36,263 bases of DNA from Clostridiales bacterium (lineage in GTDB: Bacteria > Bacillota > Clostridia > Oscillospirales > Oscillospiraceae), in the NCBI GenBank assembly GCA_029008095.1, contig JAQXJB010000041.1, positions 1 to 36,263 of the forward strand. The letters run 5' to 3'. Numbering within the stretch: position 1 is the stretch's first letter; each line of letters begins with the position of its first letter. Below the pieces are notes generated by a model that was given only the letters and a program-made list of their open reading frames with translations, did no database searches and was not told the origin of the DNA. Made by a program: the position numbers and the translations under genes. Shown here in pieces: positions 31,722-36,263 of the stretch.

Positions 31722-33500
31722 TTGCAGAAAAAGATTATGAGCGGCGACGAAGCCGTTGCCCGCGGCGCTTGGGAGGCCGGCGTATCAGTCGCCGCCGCTT
31801 ACCCCGGAACGCCAAGTACCGAAATACTCGAAAACATGGCCCTGTATAAGGACGATGTTTACGCCACTTGGGCGAATAACGAGAAGATAGCCACGGAGAT
31901 AGCTCTGGGCGCCTCCATCGGCGGCCTGCGTGCCTTTGCGGCGATGAAGCATGTGGGCATGAACGTGGCCGGCGACCCCATTTTTTCCGCCGCCTATACC
32001 GGCGTGAATGGCGGTATGGTCATCATCTCCTGCGACGATCCCGGCTGCCACAGCTCCCAGAATGAGCAGGATAACCGCTGGTATGCTCCCCATGCCAAGC
32101 TGGCCATGCTTGAACCCTCCGACTCCCAGGAGTGCAAGGACTTTATGAAGGAAGCCTTCCGAATAAGCGAGGACTTCGACCTGCTTACCCTCCTGCGCCT
32201 CACCACCCGCGTCTGCCATTCCAAGAGTCTGGTGGAGCAGGGCGAGCGTGTCATGCCTGAGGAGAAAAAGTATCAGTCCCAGTTTACCAAGTACACCATG
32301 CTCCCGGTGAACGCCCGCAAGCGCCACGTTATTGTGGAGGAGAATCTGGAAAAGCTCAAGGAGTATTCCTACACCTCACCTCTCAACCGCATGGAGCTGA
32401 ATGACAGCGAGATAGGCGTCATCACCTCCGGCATATCCTATATGCACGCCCGCGAGGCCTTTGGCGACAGCGTTTCCTATCTGAAGCTGGGCATTACATA
32501 CCCCATCTCCGATAAGCTCATCAAGGACTTTGCCTCCAAGGTAAAGACCCTCTGGATCGTTGAAGAGGGCGACGGATATCTCGAAACCGCTGTGCGCGGT
32601 CTCGGGTTTGACTGCGTGGGCAAGGAGAAGCTGAGCTGTCAGGGCGAGCTGGATGCCGCCCGGGTACGCGCCGCGTTTGGCGTGGGCGAGACTCCCGAGA
32701 AGTATGCTTCTCAGGCTCAGGCGCCTGCGCGTCCTCCCGTGCTCTGCGCAGGCTGTCCTCACCGCGGCTTCTATTTCGCACTCAACAGCTTTAAGGATAA
32801 GATCGTAACGGTAGGCGATATCGGCTGCTACTCTCTGGGCGCCTCCGCTCCCTTCTTCGGATTTGATATAGGCATCTGCATGGGCTCCGGCTTCTCCGTT
32901 CCCATCGGCCTTTCCAAGGCGCTGGAGAAGCAGAACGACAGCCGCAAGGTGTTTGGCTTGCTGGGCGACTCCACCTTCTTCCATTCTGGCTTCAACAGCC
33001 TTGTGGACGCCGTCCATTCCGGAGCAAATGTCTGCCTCTGCGTGCTGGATAACAGCATCACCGCCATGACCGGCCATCAGGAAAACTCCGGCACTGCCAG
33101 AAGCCTCATGGGCTACGAGGTGCCGCCTGTGAACATCCTTGATATGATATACGCTACCGGTATTGATAAGGAGCGGGTCATCGTGGCCGACCCCATTGAC
33201 CAGAAGGCCATGAAGGCCGCCATCCAGATGGCGCTGGATGCCGATGGTGTATTCGTGATCATTTCCAAGCGTCCCTGCGCCCTGCTCAAGGAGGTCATCA
33301 AGGCCAACGCGGGCATCCGCTGCGAGATAGACGCTGAAAAGTGCGTGGGCTGCAAGTCCTGCATGAAGGTGGCTTGCCCCTCCATCGCGTTTGAAAATAA
33401 GAAGGCTTGGATAGCCGACCCCGCCAACTGCAACGGCTGCGGCCTGTGTATGCAGATGTGCAAGGTGGGCGCTATCAGCCGGATAGGCGGTGCGAAATGA
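31722..33500 (+). CDS. iorA: Indolepyruvate:ferredoxin oxidoreductase, alpha subunit
   Basis: With IorB, oxidatively decarboxylates aryl-2-keto acids (indolepyruvate, phenylpyruvate) to aryl-acetyl-CoA and reduces ferredoxin. The 592-residue protein has an N-terminal pyrimidine-binding domain (AAAYPGTPSTEILE near 25-38), a thiamine-diphosphate domain with GDS at 415-417 and LDNSITAMTG about 26 residues on, and a C-terminal ferredoxin domain with Cys 541, 544, 547, 552 and Cys 570, 573, 576, 580 for two 4Fe-4S clusters. The start is TTG 31722: GGAG (31710-31713) is eight bases upstream, whereas an in-frame GTG at 31713 overlaps that site. It overlaps iorB by 4 bases (ATGA). Confidence 0.96.
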   Translation: MQKKIMSGDEAVARGAWEAGVSVAAAYPGTPSTEILENMALYKDDVYATWANNEKIATEIALGASIGGLRAFAAMKHVGMNVAGDPIFSAAYTGVNGGMVIISCDDPGCHSSQNEQDNRWYAPHAKLAMLEPSDSQECKDFMKEAFRISEDFDLLTLLRLTTRVCHSKSLVEQGERVMPEEKKYQSQFTKYTMLPVNARKRHVIVEENLEKLKEYSYTSPLNRMELNDSEIGVITSGISYMHAREAFGDSVSYLKLGITYPISDKLIKDFASKVKTLWIVEEGDGYLETAVRGLGFDCVGKEKLSCQGELDAARVRAAFGVGETPEKYASQAQAPARPPVLCAGCPHRGFYFALNSFKDKIVTVGDIGCYSLGASAPFFGFDIGICMGSGFSVPIGLSKALEKQNDSRKVFGLLGDSTFFHSGFNSLVDAVHSGANVCLCVLDNSITAMTGHQENSGTARSLMGYEVPPVNILDMIYATGIDKERVIVADPIDQKAMKAAIQMALDADGVFVIISKRPCALLKEVIKANAGIRCEIDAEKCVGCKSCMKVACPSIAFENKKAWIADPANCNGCGLCMQMCKVGAISRIGGAK

Positions 33501-34072
33501 CGACTAATATTCTTCTTACCGGTGTGGGCGGCCAGGGCACCATACTGACCACCAAGATACTTTCCATAGCTCTTACTCAGCTTGGCTACGACGTTAAGAT
33601 GAGCGAGATCCACGGCATGAGCCAGCGCGGCGGCACCGTGAATACCCAGCTCAAGTACGGAGAGAAGGTCTATGCCCCCAATATCGGCGAGGGCGAAGCC
33701 GATATCATCGTCGCCTTTGAGAAGGTGGAGGCTCTCCGCGCCCTGCCCTATCTGAAGAAGGGCGGCAGAATCGTTATGGACGAGCGCGAAATATATTCCA
33801 TGCCCGTGCTCACCGGCGATGCGGTATATCCCCATGACGCGGATAAGGAGCTTACTGAGCTTGTGGGAAAGGTCACTGTCATCCCCGCCAGCAGGATAGC
33901 CGAGGAGCTGGGCAGCATCAAGGCTCAGAATATCTGTCTTCTGGGCGCTCTGGTGAAGCAGCTTGGTCTGAATGAGCCGGATTGGGAAAAGCTCATCAGC
34001 GAGAATGTCCCCGCCAAGACTATTGATATAAACTTGGCCGCATTCAAGCGCGGCTACGAATATGTAGGATAA
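33497..34072 (+). CDS. iorB: Indolepyruvate:ferredoxin oxidoreductase, beta subunit
   Basis: Smaller subunit of the IorAB complex, from the gamma-type domain family of 2-oxoacid:ferredoxin oxidoreductases. The 191-residue protein shows GVGGQGTILTTKIL near the start, then SEIHGMSQRGGTVNTQLKYG, both diagnostic. ATG 33497 overlaps the iorA stop as ATGA, so translation is coupled. A longer open frame back to 33407 is only the overlapping frame inside iorA. It is followed 5 bases later by a bidirectional terminator. Confidence 0.96.
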   Translation: MTTNILLTGVGGQGTILTTKILSIALTQLGYDVKMSEIHGMSQRGGTVNTQLKYGEKVYAPNIGEGEADIIVAFEKVEALRALPYLKKGGRIVMDEREIYSMPVLTGDAVYPHDADKELTELVGKVTVIPASRIAEELGSIKAQNICLLGALVKQLGLNEPDWEKLISENVPAKTIDINLAAFKRGYEYVG

Positions 34073-34076
34073 AGAA

Positions 34077-34112
34077 ATCCCCATATCCGCTTCACAGAGC
34101 GGATATGGGGAT
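34077..34112. terminator. Bidirectional terminator between iorB and the truncated ligase gene
   Basis: ATCCCCATATCCGCT (34077-34091) and AGCGGATATGGGGAT (34098-34112) form a perfect 15-bp stem with loop TCACAG. AAGCTTTTA follows on the plus strand and TTCTTTATCC on the minus strand. Confidence 0.88.
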
Positions 34113-34118
34113 AAGCTT

Positions 34119-34796
34119 TTATTGAGGGGACAGCACGCAGCGCTTACCTTCTATCAGCGCCCGGTGTATACTCATTATCCGGGATGCGCCCTCGCCGCGG
34201 GCGGCCTCACCGTTGGTGATAAGCGTAAACCCGCCGTCATAGATAGCGGCGGCTTCTCTGTCACTCTGGGCTTCGGCGCGGTATTCGCCCCGTAAGGCCT
34301 TACCTCCAAGGAGGAAGCCTTCCCAGTTAAGCAGACCGTAGTCCTCGGGTATTTTTTCCACCTTGCGGCCCTTCCTGAGAATATAGCTCAATTTCCTGAT
34401 GCCGTCCATTGCGTCCTGGGGGCGGGCAATTATCGTTGTGGGCAGCTCGGGTATACCGGCGAGCTTATCATAAAGGCTGTCCAGCGTCACTATGGCGCGG
34501 ATGCCGGCATCCTTTATGCAGGCGGCGGGGTCGGCGTCGTCCTTTATCAGAACTGCCGATGCGCCCAGCAGGTTCAGCCCGTAAAAACAGGCCACGGCCT
34601 GGGGGAGCATGGGCATATATATCATGACGCGGCAGCCTTCGTGCACGCCGATAGCGGCAAAGGCTCTGGCGCAGCTGTCCGCCATTTTCGCAAGCTCGGA
34701 ATAGCTGAAGCTGCGGCCCATATAGACGCAGGCGCATTGTTCGGGGCGCGCTTTTTCAGCTTCGGCAAAAAGCCCGGCAGGGGTGATAGGGTTCAT
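34119..34796 (-). CDS. Truncated, degenerate AMP-dependent acyl-CoA synthetase homologue
   Basis: The 225 residues match the start of acyl-CoA/acid ligases: NPITPAGLF, GRSFSYSELA near 27-36, and MLPQAVACFYGLNLLGA near 63-79. Full enzymes have about 500 or more residues. Where the ATP-binding P-loop (TSGTTGxPKG type) should be, the sequence reads AAIYDGGFTLITNGEAARG (about 183-201), and a segment resembling the later IHxALxxGxRCVLxPQ region follows at once and ends the protein. Adenylate-forming activity is therefore not expected. Promoter (34840-34868), GGAGG site and terminator are intact. Full-length ligases often accompany iorAB, so this may be a decayed partner or a repurposed fragment. 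Confidence 0.75.
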   Translation of the reverse strand: MNPITPAGLFAEAEKARPEQCACVYMGRSFSYSELAKMADSCARAFAAIGVHEGCRVMIYMPMLPQAVACFYGLNLLGASAVLIKDDADPAACIKDAGIRAIVTLDSLYDKLAGIPELPTTIIARPQDAMDGIRKLSYILRKGRKVEKIPEDYGLLNWEGFLLGGKALRGEYRAEAQSDREAAAIYDGGFTLITNGEAARGEGASRIMSIHRALIEGKRCVLSPQ

Positions 34797-34839
34797 GTAG
34801 TTGCCTCCGTTTCGCGGGAAAAAATAGCTTCATTTGAAT

Positions 34840-34868
34840 ATCTTACTATTTGTTGAGCCATATGTCAA
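34840..34868 (-). promoter_or_regulatory. Promoter for the truncated ligase gene
   Basis: On the minus strand TTGACA (34868-34863) and TAAGAT (34845-34840) are separated by 17 bp. Confidence 0.55.
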
Positions 34869-34936
34869 CTTGCCGCGTAATTTGTCAATCTAATTTACAG
34901 ATTATTCAAAATGGGGCGTAGTTCATATTTTATCCA

Positions 34937-34965
34937 TTGAACTCCGAAGCTATGGAATGTATAAT
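34937..34965 (+). promoter_or_regulatory. Sigma-A promoter for the DUF3810 gene
   Basis: TTGAAC (34937-34942) and a perfect TATAAT (34960-34965) are separated by 17 bp. The leader is about 30 bases, with GGAG just before the gene. Confidence 0.78.
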
Positions 34966-35000
34966 TAAAGCAATACCGCGGCGGCATGGAGTGATAAACG

Positions 35001-36104
35001 ATGGTAAAATTGCGCGGCTTTTTCGCCGGACTTTTAAAAAGACATATATGGATGCTTGGCTGCGTTGTGTTTATCGCGGCTTTCCATCTGCTTAAGGGCT
35101 GCCGGCCGGTGATGAACGCCGTGGCTATGGGCGCACTGTGGGTGAAGCAGCTTTTGGCGCTGATCTTCTCAGTCCTGCCGGTTTCCGTGATGGAAATGCT
35201 CATAATCGCGGCGGTGGTCTGCACTGTGGTTTACATAATATTTGCGGTTCGGGATGTTGCGCGCAGCAGCGAGCGGGGCAAAACCGCGTACCGCCGGGTG
35301 AGCTTCGCTGTCGCGGCGGTGCTCACGATCTATTCCGCCCTCTGCGTTTTTCTCGGCGCGTCCTATTATGCCGACAGCTTTCAGCAGAAGAGCGGACTTT
35401 ATGCCCCAAAGACCTCCGTTGAGGAGCTTTACAAGGTTACGGAGTATTTCGCGAAGCGGCTGGATGGCCTGGCGGATCAGGTGGAGAGGGACGAAAACGG
35501 CGTTTTCGCGGAGGATATGGCTTATATCTTCGACTGCTCCACGGAGATATACGATGGCGTGAGCGGGGAGTATTCCTTCCTTGGGCAGACCCCGGTGAAG
35601 CCCAAGGCCATGCTGTTCTCCAAGGTGATGAGCTTTTTCAATTACACCGGTATTTATTTCCCGTTTACCGGCGAGGCGAATATTAATATTGACCAGCCCT
35701 CCATGCTTATGCCGTCCACCATAGCCCATGAGCTGGCTCATCAGCGGGGCATAGCCTCGGAGCAGGAGGCAAATTTTGTCGCGGTGCTTACCTGCGCCAA
35801 AAGCGGCAACGCGGTTTATGACTATTCTGGCTCCCTGATGGCCTTTATCCACCTTGGAAACGCCCTTTATAAGTACGATAAGGAGGCCTATGCCGAACTG
35901 TGGAACAGCCTGCCCGAGGGAGCCAAGGCTGATATGCGCGCCAATAACGCATACTGGGCGCGATATGAAAACAAAGCCGCCGAGGCCTCGGAGAAGGTCT
36001 ACGACAGCTTCTTGAAAAGCTACGGTCAGGAGCTTGGCGTACAAAGCTACGGCGCCTGTGTGGATCTGCTTATCGCGTATTATAATGCGTACGGCGGCTT
36101 CTGA
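35001..36104 (+). CDS. DUF3810 membrane protein with HExxH metallopeptidase motif
   Basis: The 367-residue protein has three N-terminal hydrophobic segments (about 15-33, 48-82 and 100-122), then a large domain that is probably outside the membrane. That domain carries YFPFTGEANINID (219-231) and IAHELAHQRGIASEQEANF (241-259). His243, Glu244 and His247 form an HExxH zinc motif, and Glu254 or Glu256 could be the third ligand. This matches DUF3810, a family of presumed membrane-bound zinc peptidases without a known substrate. GGAG lies about 10 bp before ATG 35001. The gene is a single unit with its own promoter and a 19-bp-stem terminator, divergent from the ligase fragment. Confidence 0.88.
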   Translation: MVKLRGFFAGLLKRHIWMLGCVVFIAAFHLLKGCRPVMNAVAMGALWVKQLLALIFSVLPVSVMEMLIIAAVVCTVVYIIFAVRDVARSSERGKTAYRRVSFAVAAVLTIYSALCVFLGASYYADSFQQKSGLYAPKTSVEELYKVTEYFAKRLDGLADQVERDENGVFAEDMAYIFDCSTEIYDGVSGEYSFLGQTPVKPKAMLFSKVMSFFNYTGIYFPFTGEANINIDQPSMLMPSTIAHELAHQRGIASEQEANFVAVLTCAKSGNAVYDYSGSLMAFIHLGNALYKYDKEAYAELWNSLPEGAKADMRANNAYWARYENKAAEASEKVYDSFLKSYGQELGVQSYGACVDLLIAYYNAYGGF

Positions 36105-36169
36105 GAGAGCTGACCAAAGCCGTGCCGTAAACTTATGTGTGACAATATCTGAAAATTGCATATTACGAA

Positions 36170-36216
36170 AAAATAAGAGAAAAAGATGCAGGCAGAACAT
36201 CTTTTTCTCTTATTTT
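36170..36216. terminator. Bidirectional intrinsic terminator after the DUF3810 gene
   Basis: A perfect 19-bp A/T-rich stem, 36170-36188 with 36198-36216, has a 9-base loop. The arm ends supply T-runs on both strands (TTATTTT outgoing on plus). The last 47 bases of the window show no gene. Confidence 0.88.
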
Positions 36217-36263
36217 CTATGTTTATATTACCACAAAATGCGCATTTTTTCAAGACTTGTAAT

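Noticed and set aside
36220-36263. Possible leftward promoter (TTGAAA, 17 bp, TAATAT) at the right edge
   Set aside because: It would fire straight into the terminator at 36170-36216, and the -10 box is poor.

Overview
The window looks like chromosomal core DNA of an anaerobic, Gram-positive Clostridia-type bacterium, most likely Oscillospiraceae/Ruminococcaceae-like. The basis is the str/rpo block in Firmicute form (S12 with the Gram-positive N-terminal insertion), strong AGGAGG ribosome sites, a CIRCE heat-shock operator, DUF1836 and YkvI-family genes, a sodium-pump decarboxylase and indolepyruvate:ferredoxin oxidoreductase. Genus cannot be fixed by eye. There are no tRNA or rRNA genes, CRISPR arrays, insertion sequences or phage genes.

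Layout. 1-1740: a leftward promoter with a CIRCE operator for a chaperone/hrcA-type gene outside the window, then two small related exported proteins and a possible small RNA. 1773-4305: leftward thiI-cinA unit. 4312-7587: a D,D-carboxypeptidase and the translational GTPase typA, the latter with a textbook promoter and terminator. 7600-7790: a palindromic dispersed repeat. 7850-10510: SGNH hydrolase diverging from a DUF1836 regulator, then an orphan LacI regulator. 10583-14755: a leftward four-gene unit of unknown function (GT-C glycosyltransferase, DUF169, YkvI-like permease, Cys-rich TPR protein). 14846-27241: the information-processing block rpoB-rpoC / rpsL-rpsG-fusA / tuf, with separate promoters for rpoB, rpsL and tuf. 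27306-34112: energy metabolism: gamma, biotin-carrier and beta subunits of a Na+-pumping decarboxylase with a TetR regulator, a PutP-type Na+ symporter, and iorAB. 34119-36216: a truncated acyl-CoA ligase homologue leftward and a DUF3810 membrane metallopeptidase rightward.

How the genes may work together. The 27-34 kb region fits amino-acid fermentation. IorAB oxidises aryl-2-keto acids with ferredoxin, the biotin-dependent decarboxylase exports Na+, and the PutP-type carrier spends the Na+ gradient on solute uptake. The carboxyltransferase (alpha) subunit that the decarboxylase needs is not in the window.

Most notable observations: EF-Tu carries Asn in place of the guanine-specifying Asp of its G4 motif (NKCN instead of NKCD), while EF-G and TypA nearby keep Asp; facing promoters plus an intrinsic terminator lie between rpoB and the glycosyltransferase unit; a short transcript candidate near 1.6 kb presents an anti-Shine-Dalgarno loop; a perfect 15-bp inverted repeat abuts the putP promoter; and a four-gene unit of unknown function contains a CCCC cluster protein. 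Nearly all proposed promoters are sigma-A-like with 17-bp spacers and were read by eye.
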